This document shows, in pieces, positions 17,933 through 24,171 of a DNA stretch of 24,340 nucleotides (the first letter of the stretch is position 1; each line of letters begins with the position of its first letter). Position numbers and translations under genes: made by a program. Under the pieces are notes generated by a model. It had not been told where the DNA came from. It ran no database searches and saw only the letters and a list, made by a program, of their open reading frames with translations. The DNA is taken from the NCBI GenBank assembly GCA_021735565.1, contig JAIPGT010000003.1, positions 1 to 24,340 of the forward strand, read 5' to 3'. The stretch is from Patescibacteria group bacterium (GTDB lineage Bacteria > Patescibacteria > ABY1 > JAGPKW01).

Positions 17933-18793
17933 TTATTCTTCTATTTCTTTTCTTATCATTATAATTCTACCATCAAAAAAAGATCTGATTTTATATTTCT
18001 TCCCAAATAATTCTTGAATTTTATCATAATGACCTTTGCCAATTTCTAAAAAAAACGTTCCAGAATTTTTTAATTTAGGTAAATACTTTTTTATAGCTTT
18101 TTTTACAACAGAAAAACCATCATAATTAGCATACAAAGAAGAATTAGGCTCATATTTTAAATCTAAAACTGAATCATCATCAAAATCTAAGCTACCTTTT
18201 TTAATATAAGGAAGATTAGCAACTATTATATCAAATTTTGTAATTCCAAAAGTTGGTAAATTTCCTTTTTTTATTTTTACATTTCCCAATCCAAATTTTT
18301 CAAAATTATACTTAGCTATATTTAAAGCAGAAGAAGAAATATCAACAGCATAGGGATTAATAGAAACGGTAGAACAACATTTTTTTAATTCTTTACATAA
18401 AGTAACTAAAATACAACCTGAACCAGTACCTATATCTAATATATTTATCTTTTTATTATATAAATTACCAGCGCTCCCTAAAACTAATTCTATAAGTTCT
18501 TCAGTAAGGGGTCTTGGAACCATAACTCCTTTTTCAACTCTAAATTTTCTATTATAAAATTCTTTTTCTTTTATTATATAAGCTATTGGTTCGTGTTTTA
18601 ATCTTCTTTTAAAAAGCTTATTAAATTCTTTCATCTCATTTTTGTCAAGATTTCTATTATGCTGAATAAAAAGTTGAGCTTTATCTATTTTTAATAAATA
18701 ACAAAGAACTAATTCAACATCTAAATTAGGAGAACTAAAACCTTTTTGAGAAAGAATATTAGAATATTTATATAATATATCTTCAATTTTCAT
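17933..18793 (-). CDS. prmC: Peptide chain release factor N5-glutamine methyltransferase
   Basis: Methylates the Gln of the GGQ motif in RF1 and RF2. The 286 residues have a helical N-terminal domain (1-80), PRPLTEEL (93-100, the PRxxTE motif), the SAM-binding DIGTGSG (120-126), an acidic residue in AVDIS (near 149-153) and the active-site motif read as ANLPYI (192-197). In E. coli PrmC this is NPPY; here the second position is Leu, a variant I recall from Patescibacteria, with the catalytic Asn and Tyr kept. Length is normal (about 280). The gene has its own TGTTATAAC box 13 bp upstream, downstream of a strong terminator, and no real Shine-Dalgarno. Confidence 0.92.
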   Translation of the reverse strand: MKIEDILYKYSNILSQKGFSSPNLDVELVLCYLLKIDKAQLFIQHNRNLDKNEMKEFNKLFKRRLKHEPIAYIIKEKEFYNRKFRVEKGVMVPRPLTEELIELVLGSAGNLYNKKINILDIGTGSGCILVTLCKELKKCCSTVSINPYAVDISSSALNIAKYNFEKFGLGNVKIKKGNLPTFGITKFDIIVANLPYIKKGSLDFDDDSVLDLKYEPNSSLYANYDGFSVVKKAIKKYLPKLKNSGTFFLEIGKGHYDKIQELFGKKYKIRSFFDGRIIMIRKEIEE

Positions 18794-18806
18794 AAACCTT
18801 TTTATT

Positions 18807-18815
18807 GTTATAACA
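18807..18815 (-). promoter_or_regulatory. Candidate extended -10 promoter for prmC
   Basis: TGTTATAAC on the minus strand, one base off the TGTTATAAT word found elsewhere in the window. It lies between the terminator at 18836-18861 and the prmC ATG. It ends 13 bp before the ATG, so the transcript would have a leader of under 10 nt. Confidence 0.45.
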
Positions 18816-18835
18816 GTATTTTAACATATTTTAAT

Positions 18836-18861
18836 AAAAAAAGCCCACTCCTAAGGTGGGC
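18836..18861 (-). terminator. Strong intrinsic terminator upstream of prmC
   Basis: A perfect 6 bp GC-rich stem GCCCAC/GTGGGC (18856-18861 with 18843-18848), a 7-base loop (18849-18855) and seven T residues directly after it on the minus strand (complement of 18836-18842). The plus strand has no T run, so it serves minus-strand transcripts coming from tsaC or the RNA locus. The loop contains a UAG and an AGGA. Confidence 0.88.
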
Positions 18862-19009
18862 ATGGTAGAATGTAGTCCTTTCGGCCTCTATTTCCGAAAA
18901 GCAACCGCATTATTAAATGCCAAAAATTAAATTCCTGTATATTAATAATGGCATTTTGATGAAGTGTGATGCAGACGTGGGTAGAAAATTTAATAGTAAT
19001 GCATTTCAT
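18851..19009 (-). CDS. Possible 52-codon leader ORF with perfect Shine-Dalgarno (uORF2)
   Basis: ATG at 19007-19009 is preceded by AGGAGG with a 6-base spacer and reads 52 codons to a UAG inside the terminator loop. The peptide has no recognisable domain. Codon choice (many C or G third positions, TGC, GTC, GCC, CGG, GGC) is unlike the A/T-ending codons of neighbouring genes, so a protein function is doubtful. The start codon lies in the arm of a 9 bp hairpin. It may be an artefact of a structured RNA. Confidence 0.25.
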   Translation of the reverse strand: MKCITIKFSTHVCITLHQNAIINIQEFNFWHLIMRLLFGNRGRKDYILPCPP

Positions 19010-19011
19010 TA

Positions 19012-19059
19012 CTATCCTCCTCTAAAATAATCCCCTTTGGAAATAAGTTTTTTTGTCAA
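19012..19059 (-). CDS. Possible 15-codon leader ORF with perfect Shine-Dalgarno (uORF1)
   Basis: TTG at 19057-19059 follows AGGAGG (19066-19071) with a 6-base spacer and reads 15 codons (MTKKLISKGDYFRGG if initiated with Met), then UAG. The stop lies 2 bases before the ATG of the next short ORF, and its last Gly codons form that ORF's AGGAGG. The arrangement resembles translational coupling of leader peptides. There is no direct evidence of translation. Confidence 0.22.
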   Translation of the reverse strand: MTKKLISKGDYFRGG

Positions 19060-19079
19060 ACTTTACCTCCTATAAAAAT

Positions 19080-19088
19080 AGGATAACA
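19080..19088 (-). promoter_or_regulatory. Weak extended -10-like box before the candidate RNA
   Basis: TGTTATCCT on the minus strand just after the tsaC stop. It keeps TGN and four of six -10 bases. Initiation would fall near 19073, directly before the first AGGAGG. A match this weak may be chance; read-through from tsaC is the alternative source of the RNA. Confidence 0.25.
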
Positions 19089-19091
19089 TAA

Positions 19092-19700
19092 TTATATTTT
19101 AATATCAATAGCCCCCTCTCTTAAAATCTTTAAATTACCATTAGAAACATCAATTATAGTGGATGGTTTTAAATTATTTTTTATAATACCAGCATCTATT
19201 GCAATATCTACTTGATTTAATAAATCTTTATTAATTTTAGAAAAATCAGAAACAGGAGCTTCTCCTTCAAAATTAGCAGAAGGTGCGATAATAGGAGCGC
19301 CTAATTTATCTATAATATCAGAAATTATTTTACAAGAAGTTTGCCTTATAGCAATAGTATCTAAATTTGATATTAAAGGACTAATTAAAAAACTTTTCTT
19401 AAAAATTATAGATAATGGTCCAGGCCAATATTTATCTATAAGCTTTTCCGAAATTTCATTTACAGAAGAAACTAGAGGATATAAATCCTTCTTTTTTGAT
19501 ATTAAAACTATAAAAGCTTTTTTTTCATTTCTATTTTTTAAATTATATATTTTAGAAACAGCACTAGTATTTAAAATAGAACAACCAATACCATATAAGG
19601 TTTCTGTAGGAAATATAAAAGTTCCATTATTTCTTAATACATCAATTATAGAGCTTAAATCAGAAGTATTTAAACCATTTTTTACATTAATAATTTTCAT
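19092..19700 (-). CDS. tsaC: L-threonylcarbamoyladenylate synthase (TsaC/YrdC)
   Basis: Makes threonylcarbamoyl-AMP from Thr, bicarbonate and ATP for the t6A37 modification of ANN-decoding tRNAs. The 202 residues form a single YrdC domain: IFPTETLYGIGC (29-40), KXR-type basic segment NLKNRNEKKAF (near 54-64), WPGPLSIIF (near 91-99), IAIRQTS (near 117-123), GAPIIAPSAN (near 133-142) and PSTIIDVS (near 178-185). There is no Sua5 C-terminal domain, so TsaC rather than Sua5. It starts 2 bp after def, so both are co-transcribed, and it is followed by the candidate RNA and terminator. Confidence 0.93.
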   Translation of the reverse strand: MKIINVKNGLNTSDLSSIIDVLRNNGTFIFPTETLYGIGCSILNTSAVSKIYNLKNRNEKKAFIVLISKKKDLYPLVSSVNEISEKLIDKYWPGPLSIIFKKSFLISPLISNLDTIAIRQTSCKIISDIIDKLGAPIIAPSANFEGEAPVSDFSKINKDLLNQVDIAIDAGIIKNNLKPSTIIDVSNGNLKILREGAIDIKI

Positions 19701-19702
19701 AT

Positions 19703-20146
19703 TTAATAATCAATTATTAATTTACCTAGTAAATGGTCAACTTCATGTTGTATAATTCTAGCAAAATATCCATCAATATTTAAATTTAAATTATTCCCTT
19801 TCTCATCTTTTGCTTTTAAAGATATAGTTTTTGCTCTATCTATTTTAAGAAAAACATGAGGCACACTAAGACAGCCCTCTTCTTCTATAATTTTTTCTGG
19901 AGAAAAATAAGTAATTACAGGATTAATGAAAACATATATTTTATTTTCAGGTTTTACTAAAATTAAATTTTTATTTATACCAACTTGAGGAGCAGCAAGA
20001 CCAACTCCACCAGATTTATTTAAAGTACTCTTCATTTTTTTTATCAAATTTTTTACACTTTTATCAATATCTAAAATATCTTCAGATTTTTTTCTCAAGA
20101 TTGTATTACCTAAATCAGTATTATTTTTTATAATATCCATTTTCAT
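19703..20146 (-). CDS. def: Peptide deformylase
   Basis: Removes the formyl group from the N-terminal Met of new proteins. The 147 residues show all three family motifs: GVGLAAPQ (47-54), EGCLS (90-94, metal ligand C92) and QHEVDH (133-138, metal ligands H134 and H138, catalytic E135). It is slightly shorter than the usual 150-190. A second ATG two codons in (20140) is an equally possible start. It lies upstream of tsaC, with a possible -10 at 20190-20195. Confidence 0.95.
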   Translation of the reverse strand: MKMDIIKNNTDLGNTILRKKSEDILDIDKSVKNLIKKMKSTLNKSGGVGLAAPQVGINKNLILVKPENKIYVFINPVITYFSPEKIIEEEGCLSVPHVFLKIDRAKTISLKAKDEKGNNLNLNIDGYFARIIQHEVDHLLGKLIIDY

Positions 20147-20189
20147 AAAAAATTATTAATCTTATTAATTTAAGATAAACTATTCAAAG

Positions 20190-20195
20190 ATTATA
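20190..20195 (-). promoter_or_regulatory. Candidate -10 element for def-tsaC
   Basis: The minus strand reads TATAAT overlapping the stop codon of the 33-codon miniprotein, 43 bp before the def ATG. There is no TGN and no clear -35. In such AT-rich sequence it may be chance. Confidence 0.3.
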
Positions 20196-20292
20196 ATACC
20201 GCCAATATTGCTTTTATTGAAGATATAAAGATAAATATTGTTATTGCTCCCAATAAGAATAAAATTATATATGCTTTTATATCATCTTTCAT
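20191..20292 (-). CDS. 33-residue single-pass membrane miniprotein
   Basis: An ATG-to-TAA frame in the 175 bp gap between ackA and def. The peptide starts with a charged MKDDIK, then a hydrophobic stretch of about 22 residues (8-29) and a short apolar end, which looks like one membrane helix with a cytoplasmic N-terminus. It is read in the same direction as its neighbours, and its A/T-ending codons resemble theirs. No family is recognised, and a frame this short in AT-rich DNA can arise by chance. Confidence 0.45.
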   Translation of the reverse strand: MKDDIKAYIILFLLGAITIFIFISSIKAILAVL

Positions 20293-20321
20293 ATAATTTT
20301 ATCTAATAAATAAATCATGGA

Positions 20322-21509
20322 TTAAATATTAAGTAAGGTTTCAAAAATAATATATTCTTCATCAGCTTCAATAACTTCAATATTAACATTTTTTAATATT
20401 TCTAAATCTTCTAATATTAAATTTCTTATAATAAAACTTCTTTCACCTATTCCCGCTGTAAATATAATAGCATCAACTCTACCTAAAATAGCAAAATATG
20501 CTCCAATATATTTCTTTATTCTATAAACCATAATATCAATAGCAAGTTTACATCTATTTTTTAATTTAGACAAATCTTCGCTAGAATAAGAGCTAAATTT
20601 TTCAGAAATTTTAGAAATATCATAATCAGAAACTTCAAAATCAGCAAGATATAAAACATCTCTCATGTCTATATCAGAAAGTCCTGTAATTCCAGCAAGC
20701 CCTGATTTTTTATTTAAAATATTATCAACTTCAGATGGAGAATAATTTAAAGTATTAATTAAATGTATTAAAATCCCAGGATCAATATCTCCAGATCTTG
20801 TACCCATAACAAGACCATCCATAGGAGTAAGCCCCATAGAGGTATCAATTGATTTTCCATTTTTTATAGCACAAATACTAGAACCACTACCTAAATGACA
20901 AATAATTAAATTTAATTCATTTTTTGGAATATTAGTTTTTTGTGAATATTTTTCTAAAGAATATTGATAAGATAAACCATGAAAACCATATTTTCTAATT
21001 TTATTTTCTTCAAAAAACTCATAAGGAATAGCGTACCTATAAGCTTTTTCAGGTATAGTTGAATGAAAAGAAGTATCAAAACATAAAACTTGTTTAATAT
21101 TTTTTAAATTATTAAAACAATATTCAACAACTTCTATTTGAACTTTATTATGAAGAGGTGCTAATAGTTTTGTTTTTTCTAATTTTAAAATAACAGAAGA
21201 ATCACAAATAACACTATCTTCAAATTCACCTCCACCATGAACTATTCTATGACCAATAGAATCTATATCAGAAATATTTATAGAAAAATCAGAAAATAAA
21301 TTAAAAAGGTTTTTTAATACTTCAATATGATTTTCTAATTTAGAAAATTCTATTTTTTTTGTTTCATTTAAATATTTATATTTAAGAAAAGAATTAGAAA
21401 TTCCTATCTTTTCAAAATTTCCATAAAATATTTTATCACCATTATTTTTATACAAAGCGAATTTTAAAGAAGAAGATCCACAATTTAAAACTAATTTATA
21501 TTTTTCCAT
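20322..21509 (-). CDS. ackA: Acetate kinase
   Basis: Converts acetyl phosphate and ADP to acetate and ATP. The 395 residues carry the family motifs: LVLNCGSSSLKF (7-18), GHRIVHGGG (near 86-94), FDTSFHSTIP (near 144-153), RKYGFHGLS (near 171-179), CHLGSGSS (near 203-210), MGLTPMDGLVMGTRSGDIDP (about 224-243) and FTAGIGE (near 349-355). Catalytic Asn, Arg, Asp and His positions are all kept, and the length is normal. It is the third gene of pduL-rmuC-ackA. With PduL, which makes acetyl phosphate from acetyl-CoA, it provides substrate-level ATP in a fermentative cell. Confidence 0.96.
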   Translation of the reverse strand: MEKYKLVLNCGSSSLKFALYKNNGDKIFYGNFEKIGISNSFLKYKYLNETKKIEFSKLENHIEVLKNLFNLFSDFSINISDIDSIGHRIVHGGGEFEDSVICDSSVILKLEKTKLLAPLHNKVQIEVVEYCFNNLKNIKQVLCFDTSFHSTIPEKAYRYAIPYEFFEENKIRKYGFHGLSYQYSLEKYSQKTNIPKNELNLIICHLGSGSSICAIKNGKSIDTSMGLTPMDGLVMGTRSGDIDPGILIHLINTLNYSPSEVDNILNKKSGLAGITGLSDIDMRDVLYLADFEVSDYDISKISEKFSSYSSEDLSKLKNRCKLAIDIMVYRIKKYIGAYFAILGRVDAIIFTAGIGERSFIIRNLILEDLEILKNVNIEVIEADEEYIIFETLLNI

Positions 21510-21519
21510 TTTTTTATAT

Positions 21520-22554
21520 TTAAGAAGTTTTATTTATTTCAATTTTTTCTATTTTACCACCCTTTTCAGAAACTCTATAAATATCTTTGTCAATTTTTTT
21601 AAATTCTTGTGAGGCTTGATTATAAGAATTAACTGTTGTATCTAAATTATTACCTAATTTTTTCATATAAAGATCATATGAATTTAAATGAGATGATAAT
21701 TTTTCAATATTTTTCAATATTTTTTTAACTGATTCTTCCATTTTCAAAGCTTTTAATCCTTGAAGGACTGTTTGTAAATATGCAAAAAAAGACGTAGGAG
21801 AAACTATAATTATTTTTTTAGCAAAAGCATATTCTAATAAATTTCTAGCATTAAGATTTCCTATTTTATTAACTATTAAGTCATTATAAATACCCTCAGA
21901 TGGTATAAACATAAAAGCAAAATCTAAAGTATTTTCATTTGGTTTTATATATTTAGTGGTTTCATCTATTCTCTTTTTTATATCTTCTTTTACATTTTTT
22001 TCTAAAATATTTTTTTGATTTGGATCTTTTTCTGAAACAAATCTATTATAATTTTCAAGTGAAAATTTGGAATCAATAGGAATTATATTCTCACCTACAA
22101 AAACAACAGCATCAACTAAAGTTCCATCTTTAAATTTATATTGCATTTTATACTGATTTTCTGGAAAAACATTTTTTAATAAATTTTCTAAAAAATATTC
22201 ACCTAAAATTCCCCTTTGTTTTGGATTTTTTAAAATATTTTCGAGACCTTCTATTTGAGAAGATAAATTTAATATCTGTTTATTAGTTCCTTCAATAGTA
22301 TTCATTTGCTTAGTAATATCTCTTATTGCATTTATAGATTGAGATAAATGAATATTTATATTTTTATTACTGTCTTCTAATTTTTTATCAAAAACATTTC
22401 TTAAAGAATTTATTTGTTCTTGTATCATTAAAAGAGAAGAATCTTTTTCATTATTTTTTTTAAGTATAGATATTTTTTTAAAAATAATAAAAATACCTAC
22501 AACTAAAGTTATAAAAAATAATACAAAAACTCCCAAAATAAAATAAATATCCAT
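21520..22554 (-). CDS. rmuC: RmuC family protein (DNA recombination)
   Basis: RmuC proteins limit inversions at short inverted repeats; a nuclease fold is predicted, but the reaction is not established. The 344 residues have an N-terminal membrane helix (about 5-27), a coiled-coil segment (about 30-110) and the RmuC core: RGILGEYFLENLLKN (near 114-128), DAVVFVGENIIPIDSKFSLE (about 148-167), FAFMFIPSEGIYNDL (near 212-226) and IVSPTSFFAYLQTV (near 250-263), then a C-terminal coiled coil. It is shorter than the E. coli protein (about 475). It sits between pduL and ackA with gaps of 6 and 10 bp, which is unusual because those two belong to one pathway. Confidence 0.9.
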   Translation of the reverse strand: MDIYFILGVFVLFFITLVVGIFIIFKKISILKKNNEKDSSLLMIQEQINSLRNVFDKKLEDSNKNINIHLSQSINAIRDITKQMNTIEGTNKQILNLSSQIEGLENILKNPKQRGILGEYFLENLLKNVFPENQYKMQYKFKDGTLVDAVVFVGENIIPIDSKFSLENYNRFVSEKDPNQKNILEKNVKEDIKKRIDETTKYIKPNENTLDFAFMFIPSEGIYNDLIVNKIGNLNARNLLEYAFAKKIIIVSPTSFFAYLQTVLQGLKALKMEESVKKILKNIEKLSSHLNSYDLYMKKLGNNLDTTVNSYNQASQEFKKIDKDIYRVSEKGGKIEKIEINKTS

Positions 22555-22560
22555 TTTATT

Positions 22561-23139
22561 TTAATTAATAATAATTTTTCCAAAAACATCTTCTTTTATA
22601 CCACAAGCATTTCCTTCGTCAGTGTCTATATGTATTCTATCTACAGCATCATCAGTAATTCTTACTAAAACATTATCAAAAATTAATCCCCTTTCACCTT
22701 CTATTTTAATCATAACATAAGAATTATCTTCTAAATTTAATTCTTTAGCAGTTTCTTTAGTGCAATGAAAATGCCTTTTAGCAACAATCATTCCAGAATT
22801 AAGATACACTTCTCCTTTTGGACCTGCTAATTTTATAGGAGCAGATCCTATTAAATCACCAGATTGTCTTACGGGGACATCTTCCTTTAAAAAATAAGAA
22901 TCTGTTAAAGATATTTCAATCTGTGTTTCTTCTCTTTCTGGACCTAAAATTCTAACATTATCAATAACTTTTCCACTTTTAGAAATTATACTAACAGTTT
23001 CTTCTGCAGCAAATTCACCTAATTGAGACAAATCTTTTATTTTAGTTAAAGAAAAATTTTCACCAAATAAAATATTTAGATCTTTTCTAGAAATATGAAT
23101 ATGTCTAGCAGAAACTTCAATTAATATTTTTTTAGACAT
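22561..23139 (-). CDS. pduL: PduL-type phosphate acyltransferase (phosphotransacetylase)
   Basis: Zinc enzyme that turns acyl-CoA and phosphate into acyl phosphate, an unrelated replacement for Pta. The 192 residues show two similar beta-barrel halves: SARHIHIS (10-17, H13 and H15), LGPEREETQIEIS (near 65-77), PVRQSGD (89-95), the second His pair KRHFHCT (121-127, H123 and H125) and HIDTDEGNA (170-178). There is no N-terminal encapsulation peptide, so it is likely cytoplasmic and not part of a microcompartment. It heads the pduL-rmuC-ackA run, and ackA supplies the next step, so acetate formation is the likely role. Confidence 0.93.
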   Translation of the reverse strand: MSKKILIEVSARHIHISRKDLNILFGENFSLTKIKDLSQLGEFAAEETVSIISKSGKVIDNVRILGPEREETQIEISLTDSYFLKEDVPVRQSGDLIGSAPIKLAGPKGEVYLNSGMIVAKRHFHCTKETAKELNLEDNSYVMIKIEGERGLIFDNVLVRITDDAVDRIHIDTDEGNACGIKEDVFGKIIIN

Positions 23140-23158
23140 TAAACATTATGTTAAAATT

Positions 23159-23188
23159 AATATATACTTTACTTATAAAGTTTAGCAA
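23159..23188 (-). promoter_or_regulatory. Candidate promoter for pduL-rmuC-ackA
   Basis: In the 73 bp divergent gap with ruvC, the minus strand has TTGCTA (23183-23188), an 18 bp spacer and TATATT (23159-23164), 19 bp before the pduL ATG. The same gap must hold the ruvC promoter on the plus strand (possible TATATA at 23192-23197), which I cannot define well. Both leaders would be very short. Confidence 0.4.
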
Positions 23189-23212
23189 AAATATATAAAA
23201 TTTAAAAATAAA

Positions 23213-23698
23213 ATGATAAAAAAAGAAATAATAATAGGAATAGATCCAGGATTTGCAAGAACTGGATATGGAATTATAGAAAAAACAGGAAATAAACTCC
23301 AATATATATCTCATGGATTAATAGAAACATTTAAAGAAGATGTTTTTTGTTTAAGATTAGAAAAAAATAATAAAGAATTAGATAAAATTATAAAAAAATA
23401 TAAACCCGATTGTATGGCTATTGAAAAATTATTTTTTGCAAAAAATACAAAAACAGCACTTCAAGTAGCAGAATCAAGGGGAGTTCTATTATTAACAGCT
23501 ATACAAAACAATTTAAAAATATATGAATTTTCACCAATAGAAATAAAATTAGCTCTTACAGGATATGGAAGAGCTAGTAAAGATCAAATACAAGAAATGG
23601 TAAAAATTATATTAAATATGCAGAATAAACCAAAACAAGACGACGCAGCAGATGCTTTAGCTATAGCAATAACAAAAGCTAATACAAATATATACTAA
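23213..23698 (+). CDS. ruvC: Holliday junction endonuclease RuvC
   Basis: Resolves Holliday junctions as a dimer, guided by RuvAB. The 161 residues have the RNase H-like fold with its acidic residues: GIDPG (9-13, D11), MAIEKLFF (68-75, E71) and QDDAADALA (141-149, D143 and D146 region). ARTGYGII follows the first strand and GRASKDQIQEMV lies in the C-terminal half. Length is normal (about 160-170). This is the only plus-strand gene here. Its ATG has only A/T upstream and no Shine-Dalgarno. Its UAA overlaps the UAG of the converging pilin gene by two bases. Confidence 0.95.
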   Translation: MIKKEIIIGIDPGFARTGYGIIEKTGNKLQYISHGLIETFKEDVFCLRLEKNNKELDKIIKKYKPDCMAIEKLFFAKNTKTALQVAESRGVLLLTAIQNNLKIYEFSPIEIKLALTGYGRASKDQIQEMVKIILNMQNKPKQDDAADALAIAITKANTNIY

Positions 23699-24087
23699 GA
23701 AGAAATTGCTATTAAATTATTTATAATAAATTCAACTATAGTATAAGAAAAAGCTACTATAGCTAAACCTATAGCTGCATTTTTCATTAAATTTATAGAA
23801 CTTCTTATTTTAGTTGAATCACCAGCAGAAAACATCCATTTAATACCAGCATAAACTATAATAACAAGAAAAATTGTTCCAGTGATCCCTATTAATATTT
23901 GTATGACAGATAAAATAACTTCCGTCACAGAAGCTTCAGAAAGACCAGAATCTCCTCCAACCTTTCTTATGCCAATCATAAAACTATTATAAGCATTAGG
24001 TGGAGTAGTGGAAGCAGCAATAACAACATTAAAACTAAATAAAAAAACAAATAAACTTGATAAAAACAGTGTACCTAATTTTTTCAT
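23695..24087 (-). CDS. VirB2/TrbC-like pilin family membrane protein
   Basis: The 130 residues have a signal peptide (about 1-24, Lys start, hydrophobic core, A-A-S end), a Ser/Thr/Pro-rich segment, and two hydrophobic helices (about 58-88 and 105-128) around the charged loop SAGDSTKIRSSINLMKNA. The pattern V-Y-A-G-I-K-W-M-x-S-A-G-D then K-N-A-A-I-G-L is the TrbC/VirB2 pilin-like form very common in Patescibacteria genomes. VirB2 proteins are the major pilins of type IV secretion/conjugation, but in this lineage such genes are often found away from any secretion operon, so their role is open. The stop is UAG and overlaps the ruvC stop. Confidence 0.8.
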   Translation of the reverse strand: MKKLGTLFLSSLFVFLFSFNVVIAASTTPPNAYNSFMIGIRKVGGDSGLSEASVTEVILSVIQILIGITGTIFLVIIVYAGIKWMFSAGDSTKIRSSINLMKNAAIGLAIVAFSYTIVEFIINNLIAISS

Positions 24088-24115
24088 ATATTTTTATAAA
24101 AATTAATATAATTTT

Positions 24116-24124
24116 ATTATAACA
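24116..24124 (-). promoter_or_regulatory. Extended -10 promoter for the downstream pilin gene
   Basis: TGTTATAAT on the minus strand, ending 28 bp before the pilin ATG and starting inside the T run of the preceding terminator. It is the same word as before recJ and the pgk-like gene. The two pilins would therefore be separate transcription units. Confidence 0.55.
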
Positions 24125-24155
24125 AAAAAAGTGCAATATATAAATTGCACTTTTT
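24124..24155 (-). terminator. Intrinsic terminator between the two pilin genes
   Basis: A 7 bp perfect stem GTGCAAT/ATTGCAC (24131-24137 with 24144-24150) with a 6-base loop. On the minus strand seven T follow (complement of 24124-24130); on the plus strand five T follow, so it could act in both directions. It lies 17 bp after the stop of the upstream pilin gene. Confidence 0.85.
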
Positions 24156-24171
24156 AAATCATATATAATTA

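Larger units (their letters stand above)
18843..19075 (-). ncRNA. Candidate structured RNA between tsaC and prmC, family not recognised
   Basis: This 298 bp gap is visibly richer in G and C than its surroundings, a common mark of structured RNA in AT-rich genomes. On the minus strand it begins after a TGTTATCCT box and ends at a strong terminator. Visible structure: a perfect 9 bp hairpin with 5-base loop (19007-19015 with 18993-19001); two mutually exclusive stems (18949-18956 with 18915-18922, or 18942-18950 with 18908-18916); a CC-GAAA-GG loop near 18870; and the terminator. There are eight GGA trinucleotides. I could not match it to RNase P, tmRNA, SRP, 6S, T-box or a riboswitch core I remember. 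It could instead be a leader with two short ORFs (listed separately). Confidence 0.5.

Noticed and set aside
18862..18930. A 22-codon plus-strand ORF starting at the ATG next to the terminator
   Set aside because: No ribosome site or promoter is seen, and it lies opposite the minus-strand candidate RNA; it looks like a shadow.
18843..19090. tmRNA, RNase P RNA, SRP RNA, 6S RNA or tRNA in the tsaC-prmC gap
   Set aside because: I looked for the GGTTCGA-type T loop, GAGGAAAGTCC, GGAAGGAAGCAGCC and a long 6S-type hairpin and found none; the locus is also too short for RNase P RNA or typical tmRNA.
23132..23314. 60-codon minus-strand ORF overlapping the start of ruvC
   Set aside because: It is antisense to clear ruvC coding sequence, is low-complexity Phe/Tyr/Ser and has no family features.
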